A DNA stretch of 18,170 nucleotides, taken from NCBI GenBank assembly GCA_030619685.1, contig JAUXAX010000041.1:1-18170 (forward strand), read 5' to 3'. The DNA comes from Dehalococcoidia bacterium (GTDB lineage: Bacteria; Chloroflexota; Dehalococcoidia; SZUA-161). Shown in pieces: positions 1 to 6,302 of the stretch. The notes beneath the pieces were generated by a model, which was not told where the DNA came from, did not search any database, and saw only the letters and a program-made list of their open reading frames with translations. A program made the position numbers and the translations under genes. Position 1 is the stretch's first letter; each line of letters opens with the position of its first letter.

Positions 1-660
1 GGGACGACCGCCAGACAATACCCCTCACTGCAACCGCGTCCGCTCAGGCCTCCGTCAACCGCTCGGTGAGCCAGGGCATCGCCTTATCAGCTGGGGCGAC
101 AGCGGCTGCTGAGGGGGGGAGGGATGTCAGCCAGACAATAAGCCTCACTGCAACCGCTTCCTCTCAGGCCTCCTTCAACCGCTCGGTGAGCCAGGGCATA
201 GCTGTATCCGATGGGGCGACAGCGACTGCTGTGAGCGCAATGGATGTCAGCCAGACAATAAGCCTCACTGCAACCACCTCCGCCCGGGCCTCCTTCACCC
301 GCTCGGTGAGCCAGAGCATAGCTGTATCCGATGGGGCGACAGCGGCTGCTGAGGGGGGGAGGGATGTCAGCCAGACAATAAGCCTCACCGCAACCGCCTC
401 CGCCCAGGCCTCCTTCACCCGCTCGGTGAGCCAGGGCATAACTGTATCCGATGGAGCGACGGCAACGCCCTCAAACTATAGGTCGGTAACCCAGGGCATA
501 GCCATATCCGATGGGGTGACAGCAACTGCTGCGAGGGGGAGGGATGTCAGCCAGACAATAACCGTGAGTGCAACCACCTCCGCCCGGGCCTCCTTCACCC
601 GCTCGGTGAGCCAGGGCATAGCTGTATCCGATGGGGTGACAACGGCTGCTGCGGAGGCAA
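1..660 (+). repeat. 60-bp tandem coding repeat, 11 units
   Basis: Units begin at 1, 61, 121 and every 60 bases to 601, with no indels. They alternate in two subtypes, one starting like GCTCGGTGAGCCAGGGCATA and one like GGGATGTCAGCCAGACAATA, so the higher-order unit is mostly 120 bp. The order breaks at 481, where two units of the first subtype adjoin. Each unit encodes 20 residues. The near-identity of many units indicates recent expansion. Confidence 0.9.
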
Positions 661-1787
661 CTGTCACAGAATCCATACTGGTTTCGGATAGCGTCAGCAT
701 AACCCGATTGAGCTTGAGGAATATCGAGGAGACAATACCATTAAGTGATGCTGTCACTGTAGCCATAATCAGGGGAGATGGAAGTGGAGGAGGCGGAGGA
801 GGCGGAGGTGGAGGAGTCTGGCCATTAGAGTATACGGTAGTTGTCAGTGAAACCTTAGCTGTTTCTGAGAATGTTAAAGTCAACTTCAATATGGTAGTTA
901 TCAGCGAAACCTTGGCTATTTCTGAGAATATTAAGGTCTACGTCAATTTGGAGAAGGCTCCTACTAGCCCCTCGATCTACGTAGCCCCGCTGATATTCTT
1001 CACCCTTGTTGCGCTGCTGCTGGTGGCAAGACGAAAGACTGCGCCCTTCATCAGACGCACAATCAGCCTCTTGAACTACGCCGCCCTGCCTAAACTACGC
1101 GCCCTTGTCGCGCTGCTAGTGGTGACAAGACCAAAGATTTCCCTGTTTATTAGACGCATAATTAGCCTCTTGATCTACGTGGCCCTACCAAAATTACGCG
1201 CCCTTGTCGCGCTGCTAGCAGCGGCAAGAGAAAAGACTGCGCTGTTCATCAGACGCACAATCAGCCTCTTGATCTACGTGGCCCTGCCTAAATTACGTGC
1301 CCTTGTCCCCCTGCTAGTGGTGACAAGACCAAAGATTTCCCTGTTTATTAGACGCACAATTAGCCTCTTGATCTACGCCGCCCTGCCTAAATTACGTGCC
1401 CTTGTTGCGCTGCTACTGGTGGCAAGACGAAAGACTGCGCCCTTCATCAGAAGCATAGTCAGCTCCTCGAACCACACCGCCCTGCCTAAACTCCAAGCCC
1501 TTGTCTCCCTGCAAGCAGCGGCAAGAGAAAAGACTACGCCCTTCATCAGAAGCGTAGTCAGCTCCTCGAACCACACCGCCCTGCCTAAACTCCAAGCCCT
1601 TGTCGCGCTGCTAGCAGTGGCAAGAGAAAAGACTGCGCCCTTCATCAGAAGCATAGTCAGCTCCTCGAACCACACCGCCCTGCCTAAATTACGCGCCCTT
1701 GTCGCCCTGCAAGCAGCGGCAAGACGAAAGACTGCGCCCTTCGTCAGAGGCATAGTTAGTTACGTAATTAGCCACGTAAAGCATTAA
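3..1787 (+). CDS. repetitive surface protein with amplified C-terminal anchor repeats (5' truncated)
   Basis: The frame is open from the left edge (first full codon at 3), so the start lies outside the window; the GTG at 66 is inside a repeat and is not a start. Visible part: 594 residues. Order: eleven 20-residue Ser/Thr/Ala-rich repeats of the type xxVSQxIxxSxxxxA (to about 660); two diverged ESILVSDS/EETIPLSD-type units; a ten-Gly linker (about 783-815); two SETLAVSEN-type units; a hydrophobic segment (about 972-1026) followed by RRK, which reads as a membrane anchor; then seven more copies of a 33-residue unit related to the anchor. The first part resembles beta-rich stalk repeats of bacterial and archaeal cell-surface proteins (family knowledge). 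The basic, part-hydrophobic tail is odd, since anchors normally end the protein. Function unknown; cell-surface location is inferred. Confidence 0.75.
   Translation, partial: DDRQTIPLTATASAQASVNRSVSQGIALSAGATAAAEGGRDVSQTISLTATASSQASFNRSVSQGIAVSDGATATAVSAMDVSQTISLTATTSARASFTRSVSQSIAVSDGATAAAEGGRDVSQTISLTATASAQASFTRSVSQGITVSDGATATPSNYRSVTQGIAISDGVTATAARGRDVSQTITVSATTSARASFTRSVSQGIAVSDGVTTAAAEATVTESILVSDSVSITRLSLRNIEETIPLSDAVTVAIIRGDGSGGGGGGGGGGVWPLEYTVVVSETLAVSENVKVNFNMVVISETLAISENIKVYVNLEKAPTSPSIYVAPLIFFTLVALLLVARRKTAPFIRRTISLLNYAALPKLRALVALLVVTRPKISLFIRRIISLLIYVALPKLRALVALLAAAREKTALFIRRTISLLIYVALPKLRALVPLLVVTRPKISLFIRRTISLLIYAALPKLRALVALLLVARRKTAPFIRSIVSSSNHTALPKLQALVSLQAAAREKTTPFIRSVVSSSNHTALPKLQALVALLAVAREKTAPFIRSIVSSSNHTALPKLRALVALQAAARRKTAPFVRGIVSYVISHVKH
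984..1775 (+). repeat. 99-bp tandem coding repeat, 8 units
   Basis: Units start at 984, 1083, 1182, 1281, 1380, 1479, 1578 and 1677, an exact 99-base period (33 codons). The consensus protein begins ALPKLRALVALL and ends FIRRTISLLIYV or FIRSIVSSSNHT. The first unit is the predicted membrane anchor itself, so the anchor seems to be the source of the amplification. Units two to four have hydrophobic second halves; units five to seven have SSSNHT-type polar ends and are nearly identical to each other in DNA. Confidence 0.9.
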
Positions 1788-2109
1788 GCGCCCTTCCTGC
1801 TAGCACTATCGTCAGTCCTAGCATAAAGGCCACGGTGTTCAACTGGTGACAAGTTGGGCTCGTCCAGATAGACAGGTGACACATGACTACTACAAAAAGA
1901 AAGGAGGAAATGTCACCCGTTGATGAACGAGCATGAAGGCAAAGTCTGCTTTCCTGCCATCTCCGTCGCTTTCCAGTAGCAGCGAAGTCAAGGTTGTTTC
2001 ATCTTAAAGAGCAGTCCTTTGTGGTCCAACCCTTGACTTCGCTGCTATAATCAGAGAACTGGAGACGGCGGGGAAAAGTGTCACTAATCATATGAACCAG
2101 TACAAAGTA
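1788..2109. other. gene-free stretch with GTGAC repeats and an inverted repeat, possible insertion-sequence remnant
   Basis: No convincing gene. GGTGAC occurs at 1845-1850 and 1875-1880, and the inverse TGTCACC/TGTCAC at 1911-1917 and 2079-2084. A strong Shine-Dalgarno-like AAGGAGG (1901-1907) lies just before an ATG at 1910 whose frame stops at TGA after eight codons but is then open to a TAA at 2048-2050. Arms at 1978-1996 and 2027-2046 are inverted repeats of 19-20 bases with one bulged base and a 30-base loop. Terminal GGTGAC-type repeats occur in several insertion-sequence families, so a decayed element is possible, but no transposase can be recognised. Confidence 0.35.
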
Positions 2110-2139
2110 TTTACAAAACAAATTATTCTGTTCTATAAT
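2110..2139 (+). promoter_or_regulatory. sigma70-type promoter of the lipoprotein gene
   Basis: TTTACA at 2110-2115, an 18-base spacer, and a perfect TATAAT at 2134-2139. Transcription would begin near 2146, giving a leader of about 214 nt before the lipoprotein start at 2360. Confidence 0.6.
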
Positions 2140-2195
2140 GTTGGATAGTCTTGGTGCGAAGGGTCATGGTAATGATCAGCAACGTCAAGCATTGG

Positions 2196-2245
2196 CCAGA
2201 TTTGCTTGGGCAACAGTAATGGCGTGGTGCCCAATGCAAAGCTGG
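2196..2245 (+). promoter_or_regulatory. long hairpin in the lipoprotein leader
   Basis: CCAG/CTGG (2196-2199 with 2242-2245), an A-G mismatch, TTTGC/GCAAA (2201-2205 with 2236-2240), a bulged T, and TTGGGCA/TGCCCAA (2206-2212 with 2228-2234) form a 16-pair stem around a 15-base loop. A second, small hairpin (TAGAAGGC at 2308-2315 with GCCTTTCTA at 2320-2328, one bulge) ends 13 bases before the AAAGGAGG ribosome-binding site. No U-tract follows either hairpin, so they are not intrinsic terminators. A role in RNA stability or translation control is inference. Confidence 0.45.
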
Positions 2246-2359
2246 TGCTTTCAACTAAAAAAATGCAGGGGAGTGAAGAAGCAATTTAGAAAACAGCGGA
2301 CGCATAGTAGAAGGCTAACGCCTTTCTAAACTGGAAAATGAAAGGAGGAAAACAGGGCA

Positions 2360-2935
2360 ATGCTTAGAAATAGATTCATAATAGGGGTGGTACTGTTAGC
2401 CTTGTTAGGGGCAATCGCCGGCTGTGGGGTTGGCTCTGAGCAAGCCCCTGAAACGGCGAGCACCCTCACCATACAGGGCAGGGTGGTTGTAGATGCCTAT
2501 CACTATGATGAGGCAACAGGAGAATATGTCCAGTTCTACCACCATGAGAGCGAAAACCTCCTCACCACCATAGGCATTGACTGGATTGCGGCAGAGCTAG
2601 GTGGTGACTCGCCAACCACTATCTCAGCGCAATGGATTTCGCTGGATGAGACCTTAGACGGTGGACCGGTCGTAGGTTGGACGCAACTCGTAAGTGAAAT
2701 CGCCAGTGGCGGGTTGACAAGGGCGTCTGGCACCTACGCCCACACTGGAGGCGCAAATACATGGACAATAGCAGCGACATTCAATGCGTCGGCAACGCAT
2801 ACCGATGTCCAGGTAAGTGGTCTACAGTGGGCTGCTTCAGGCGACAATAACCTTCTGGCGGCAAACACGTTTACTGCGGTTACACTCAACGATGGTGACG
2901 CCCTGACAGTAACCTGGGAGCTAACGATCTCCTAA
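2360..2935 (+). CDS. putative lipoprotein with beta-rich C-terminal domain
   Basis: 191 residues. AAAGGAGG at 2342-2349 precedes the ATG. A basic N-terminus (MLRNR), a hydrophobic core and the lipobox AIAGC with Cys22 mark a type II signal peptide, so the mature protein should be lipid-anchored outside the membrane. The rest has no recognised enzyme motif; it is rich in Thr, Gly, Ala and aromatic residues. The C-terminal half (GTYAHTGGANTW, then FNASATHTDVQVSGLQW and LNDGDALTVTWELTIS at the end) has the alternating pattern of a beta-sandwich and resembles short domains found in phage-structural and surface proteins. That resemblance is from memory and is weak. Monocistronic, with its own promoter and a long structured leader. 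Confidence 0.75.
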   Translation: MLRNRFIIGVVLLALLGAIAGCGVGSEQAPETASTLTIQGRVVVDAYHYDEATGEYVQFYHHESENLLTTIGIDWIAAELGGDSPTTISAQWISLDETLDGGPVVGWTQLVSEIASGGLTRASGTYAHTGGANTWTIAATFNASATHTDVQVSGLQWAASGDNNLLAANTFTAVTLNDGDALTVTWELTIS

Positions 2936-3430
2936 ATCGAGCAATGGGCTAGCGAGGGCAGAACACCACGAGGGCTATTTACACCAGCACGTGTCTTTAG
3001 GCGTGTGAACCAGCTAACTAGCCCCTGACGGAGAAGGCTTGACCTTCCTCAGTAAGTCACAGCCGATCTGTTTTTGTTCTCGATTGTTCAACGCCAGCAA
3101 AAATGGGACACATTTTGCTGGCGTTGAAGTAAGGGAGACTTTCGGGGCTTGCTCTGGCTCCCTGAAGGCGGTAGATTATCATCAGGAGAAAGCACGGAGC
3201 CTTGGTAGAGAAGGCCTCTCGATAGAATCGGGGACACTGCGCTGCTTTATTAGCTTCAGGCAAGATTGGTAGAGTCGTATCGAAAATAGATGCATAAAAT
3301 CAGAATGCGCTTCATCTAGGAGGATTGGAACAGTGTCTACCCAACGCCCAATGTGACTTGGATAAGACCGCAGATAGGGCTCTTTACTATTTATCCACGT
3401 TACAACCCGATGAATTGTTGGAAGAGCCTA
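2936..3430. other. gene-free stretch with a long perfect inverted repeat
   Basis: No reading frame here has both a credible start and protein-like composition. The only strong structure is the inverted repeat at 3087-3128. An AGGAGG-like site at 3319-3324 precedes a GTG whose frame stops after seven codons. Confidence 0.5.
3087..3128. repeat. 16-bp perfect inverted repeat
   Basis: TTCAACGCCAGCAAAA at 3087-3102 is exactly reverse-complementary to TTTTGCTGGCGTTGAA at 3113-3128, with a 10-base loop. It lies about 150 bases after the lipoprotein stop. There is no U-tract after it on either strand. It could be an unconventional terminator or mRNA-stabilising hairpin, or the remnant of a small mobile element. 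Confidence 0.7.
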
Positions 3431-3459
3431 TTGACCAACAATCAGTCGTGTGATAGTCT
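3431..3459 (+). promoter_or_regulatory. possible promoter of the DUF5679 gene
   Basis: TTGACC at 3431-3436, a 17-base spacer and a weak TAGTCT at 3454-3459. This would give a leader of about 30 nt before the start at 3495. The -35 box is good and the -10 box poor. Confidence 0.35.
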
Positions 3460-3494
3460 CTACCCAAATTTTACGAGGGAGGAGGCAGAAAAGT

Positions 3495-3638
3495 ATGCCA
3501 CAGGCTTACTGCATGAAGTGCCGGAGCAAGGTTGAAATCAAGAATCCCCAGAAGGTCACTCTAAAGAACAAGAGACCTGCAACGAGTGGCACATGCCCTA
3601 AGTGCGGAACTAAAGTATTCCGCATAGGTAAAGCCTAA
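3495..3638 (+). CDS. DUF5679 family zinc-ribbon mini-protein
   Basis: 47 residues from the ATG at 3495, which sits nine bases after GGGAGGAGG (the SD ends at 3485). The frame is open upstream, but that extension has no SD and is not protein-like. Two CxxC pairs (CMKC at 6-9, CPKC near 36-39) form a predicted zinc ribbon around a basic core (VEIKNPQKVTLKNKRPAT). The sequence matches my memory of DUF5679, a small family common in Chloroflexota and often labelled topoisomerase-like. Its function is not established; nucleic-acid binding is plausible from the ribbon and basic charge. Own terminator at 3660-3688. Confidence 0.85.
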   Translation: MPQAYCMKCRSKVEIKNPQKVTLKNKRPATSGTCPKCGTKVFRIGKA

Positions 3639-3659
3639 AACCGACGGAACTTAGAACTA

Positions 3660-3688
3660 GGGGCTACATCAAGTGGCCCCTTTTCTTT
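3660..3688 (+). terminator. intrinsic terminator after the DUF5679 gene
   Basis: GGGGCTAC (3660-3667) pairs with GTGGCCCC (3673-3680), eight pairs including one G-U, around a five-base loop ATCAA, followed directly by TTTTCTTT. Confidence 0.85.
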
Positions 3689-3767
3689 ATCCCACTAATC
3701 GCTATCGCGAGCTAAAGTTATTGCGGCTATGGCCCACATAATGGCTAGATGTAAGCCATCGCGGCGA

Positions 3768-3796
3768 TTGACAAAGGTTTAAAGATGTGCTATATG
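3768..3796 (+). promoter_or_regulatory. sigma70-type promoter of the catabolic block
   Basis: TTGACA at 3768-3773, exactly 17 bases, then TATATG at 3791-3796. It lies between the terminator at 3688 and the M20 remnant at 3862. No other gap before 7481 is long enough for an obvious promoter, so it may also drive the two intact dehydrogenase genes. Confidence 0.55.
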
Positions 3797-3861
3797 CACC
3801 TCTACACAATGCAAAAGGTCCTCAGATAACGCAGTAGTAAGGGTGCAGAGGGCATTGGAAA

Positions 3862-4700
3862 ATGGGCGAAAATGAGGGACACCGGATCGCTAATCTAAAG
3901 CGGTTGACAGCTAAGGTTATTCGTGCCATTAACCCCGAGCGAGTTATCGCTCTGACACAGGAGTTCGTGAGGATACCCAGCGTCTCAGGACAGGAGGGCA
4001 AACTTGGGCAATTCATGGCTGAGAAGCTTAAAGCCCTAGGCTTTGACGATGTGGAGCTACAGGAGGCCGATGAGGACAGGTTCAACGTTCTCTGCACGCT
4101 TCGAGGAAAACACCCGGGCCCTACATTCCTCTTTGAGGGCCACCTGGACACCGTTCAAACGGAGGGCATGGCTATCAATCCCTACTCTGGCGACTTTTCC
4201 GACGGGCGGATCTATGGTCGCGGAGCCTCTGACATGAAGGGCGGCCTTGCTGCCATGGTCGAAGCCCTTAAAGCGATCAAGGATTCCGGCGTTACCTTTG
4301 ACGGTACCATTATCTATGCCGCAGTCGTCGGAGAGGAAGGTGCCGGCAAGGGCCTGGACAAGCTCATCGCATCAGGGCTTAAAGCGGATATAGGCCTAGT
4401 GGGCGAGGCGACTGAGCTGATAGGCCATAGGCAACAAAGGCGTCGCTGTGGGGGATATAACAACCAAGGGACTGGCGACCCACAGCAGTGTACCACACTT
4501 TGGTGTCAACGCCATCTACAAGATGTGCAAGGTTCTGGAGGGCATCCAGAGGCTGCCGCTCCTCCAAGAGGAAAACCCTATCTGGGGGAGGAGTACCGTC
4601 AATGTGAGCATGATCGAGGGGGGACGGTGGCTCACCTGCGTTCCCGACCGCTGCAGGATAACCTTCGACTTCCGTCTCAACCCTGAACACACATGGGAAG
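3862..4700 (+). pseudogene. M20 family metallopeptidase/deacylase, frameshifted and truncated
   Basis: From ATG 3862 the frame encodes an M20 (ArgE/DapE/carboxypeptidase G2-like) N-terminus: VRIPSVSGQEG, the first metal-binding motif FEGHLDTV, GRGASDMKGGLAA with the second metal Asp, and the catalytic Glu pair GEEGAG. At about 4420-4427 the frame shifts by one: ATAGGC is followed by an extra C and then ATAGGC again. The second frame continues the family's dimerisation domain (GVAVGDITTKGLATHSSVP, then NVSMIEGGRW and CRITFDFRLNPEHT). Homology stops near 4690-4700, so the C-terminal metal-binding part is missing, and amidohydrolase sequence follows in a third frame. No clear SD precedes the ATG. 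Such enzymes cleave N-acyl or N-carbamoyl amino acids or peptides; this copy should be inactive unless the shifts are sequencing errors. Confidence 0.85.
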
Positions 4701-5096
4701 CAGGAGAATATCTGGGAAGTTGCTGCAGGGAATCCAGGTATTCAGACCATGCTTCCCCTTCTTTTCACCGAGGGGGTCAAAAAGGGCCGTATCACACTGC
4801 CTCAACTGGTGAAAGTCATTAGTGAAGGTCCGGCTAGGATTTGCGGCCTGTATCCGAAGAAAGGCAGCGCTATGATTGGTGCGGACGCTGATTTCGCCAT
4901 CTTCGACCCGAAGAAAGAGAGAGAAGTTAAGGTGGAAGAGCAAATTCAACTTGAGTGGTCCCTCTATGAGGGCATGAAGGCGGTCTATCCCGATATGGTC
5001 TTGGTGCGCGGAAAAGCCGTAGTGGATGATGGACAAATAGTAGGAAAGGCAGGATACGGCGAATATTGCACCCCACAAAAGGCAGCTAAGCAATAA
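4683..5096 (+). pseudogene. hydantoinase/dihydroorotase-type amidohydrolase, C-terminal fragment
   Basis: A third frame, readable from about 4683, encodes ENIWEVAAGNPGIQTMLPLL, then TEGVKKGRI, GLYPKKG, IGADADFAIFDP and, near the end, LVRGKAVVDDGQIVG. These are the C-terminal hallmarks of cyclic amidohydrolases (dihydroorotase, dihydropyrimidinase, hydantoinase, allantoinase). The N-terminal barrel with the HxH, carboxylated Lys and the two metal His is absent, so this is a remnant. It ends at a TAA 26 bases before the next gene, whose SD lies in that gap. Hydantoinases often neighbour M20 N-carbamoyl hydrolases, so a deletion between two adjacent pathway genes is the simplest origin (inference). 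The exact substrate class cannot be told from the fragment. Confidence 0.85.
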
Positions 5097-5122
5097 CGAA
5101 ATAGTTCAAGGAGGGCACAGCA

Positions 5123-6283
5123 ATGAAAAGAAAAGTGGCTGTGTTAGGTGGTGGGGCTTCTGGTCAAATGTTTGCTGCAGATTTGTCGCTTGCAGGATGG
5201 GAAGTCCACTTATTCGAGCTTCCAGAATTTGAAAAGGGGATCGGGGATGTAATTGCGACTAGAAAAACAGAAATCGTGGGGAACCAATTTAATTCGAAGG
5301 GATTTAAGCGGGACGGCATTGCGGATATAGATACGGTAACCACCAATATGGCCGAGGCATTAAGCGGTGTAGAGCTTATAAATGTTTGTGTTCCCTCCAT
5401 CGGCCACAAAGCGTTCTTTGAAAGCATGCTCCCGCACCTTAAGGATGGGCAAACAATAAGCATATTTCCGGACAATTTCGGGTCGTTGGTGTTCAGGAGG
5501 ATGCTACGGGAAAGGAAGGTTGATGTTGATATTATCATTGGGGGATGGGACACCATGCCTGGCGCATTTAGGCTCATAGAGCCAGGCAAGGTGGACTGTT
5601 TGAGCAGGGCGGTGGAGTTAAGAGGGGACACGCTCCCCAGCAAGGATTGGGATGATTTCTTGAGGGTTATGGAAAACTTTGCACTGTTTGATCCAGTTGA
5701 AATAGTCCACGGGGATACCGTCATTGATGTCGGTTTCAGCAATTATAATCCCGTAGTCCATTGTGTCGGAACTTTGTTAAGCATTGGCGCGATGGAAAAC
5801 GCTCCGCCTCAAAGCTTCGATTTGTACAGAGATGGGTTAAGTCCATCAATTGCCAAGGTCATGATAGCTTTCTATCACGAAGAGTGCCTGATTGCAGATA
5901 CGTTAGGAGTAAGCATTGAGCGTCATGATGATGCGGGCTTCATGGCAAGGATACCGAATATGGTGCTTAGAACTTATTTTGGGGAGGGAAGCAAAGAAAT
6001 CGGGATTCGTTTTGACGAGAAAATACCCGTGGAGAACCCCACTGGGCCTTTCAGTATCGAATCAAGATACCTCACTGAGGATATTCCAATAGGAACCTGC
6101 GCACGCTATTCGCTTGCCGGGCACTTCAATGTAGAGGTACCTGTGATAGAATCCATAATTAGATTGGGCTCGATAGCTTGTGGACGGGATTTTATAAAGG
6201 AATGTAGATCGATGGAGGAGATGGGTCTTGGTGGCATGGCTCGAGATGAGATTTTAAGATACCTGCGGGAGGGAAAAATCTGA
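5123..6283 (+). CDS. NAD/NADP octopine/nopaline dehydrogenase family protein (opine dehydrogenase-like)
   Basis: 386 residues; AAGGAGGG sits seven bases before the ATG. The N-terminus has a beta strand and the dinucleotide-binding turn VLGGGASGQ (residues 7-15) of a Rossmann fold. The middle and C-terminal part match the opine dehydrogenase helical domain, with FSNYNPVVHCVGTLL carrying the family's conserved Asn and the probable catalytic His213. Family enzymes reductively condense an amino acid with a 2-oxoacid, or run the reverse oxidation, in the cytoplasm; the substrate cannot be inferred. It is followed after 19 bases by an amino-acid dehydrogenase-family gene, which fits release of a free amino acid and its deamination. 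Probably co-transcribed with that gene. Confidence 0.88.
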   Translation: MKRKVAVLGGGASGQMFAADLSLAGWEVHLFELPEFEKGIGDVIATRKTEIVGNQFNSKGFKRDGIADIDTVTTNMAEALSGVELINVCVPSIGHKAFFESMLPHLKDGQTISIFPDNFGSLVFRRMLRERKVDVDIIIGGWDTMPGAFRLIEPGKVDCLSRAVELRGDTLPSKDWDDFLRVMENFALFDPVEIVHGDTVIDVGFSNYNPVVHCVGTLLSIGAMENAPPQSFDLYRDGLSPSIAKVMIAFYHEECLIADTLGVSIERHDDAGFMARIPNMVLRTYFGEGSKEIGIRFDEKIPVENPTGPFSIESRYLTEDIPIGTCARYSLAGHFNVEVPVIESIIRLGSIACGRDFIKECRSMEEMGLGGMARDEILRYLREGKI

Positions 6284-6302
6284 AGATAGGAGGAGTTTCG
6301 AA

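Noticed and set aside
1..660. CRISPR array
   Set aside because: Units are contiguous and coding, with no unique spacers.
164..889. Long minus-strand open frames within the 60-bp repeats
   Set aside because: They exist only because a repeat of 60 bases is free of stops in several frames; no SD, and the plus-strand frame has recognisable surface-repeat and linker content.
1373..1753. Minus-strand frames opposite the 99-bp repeats
   Set aside because: Shadow of the in-register 33-codon plus-strand repeat; no start signal.
2033..2050. TTGACT and TATAAT as a promoter
   Set aside because: Only about six bases separate the boxes; no sigma70 promoter has that spacing.
2138..2329. 63-codon plus-strand frame
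   Set aside because: Its ATG overlaps the -10 box of a strong promoter, there is no SD, and it runs across the leader hairpin of the lipoprotein gene.
3039..3272. Overlapping frames on both strands
   Set aside because: They cross the perfect inverted repeat, have no SD and show no protein-like pattern.
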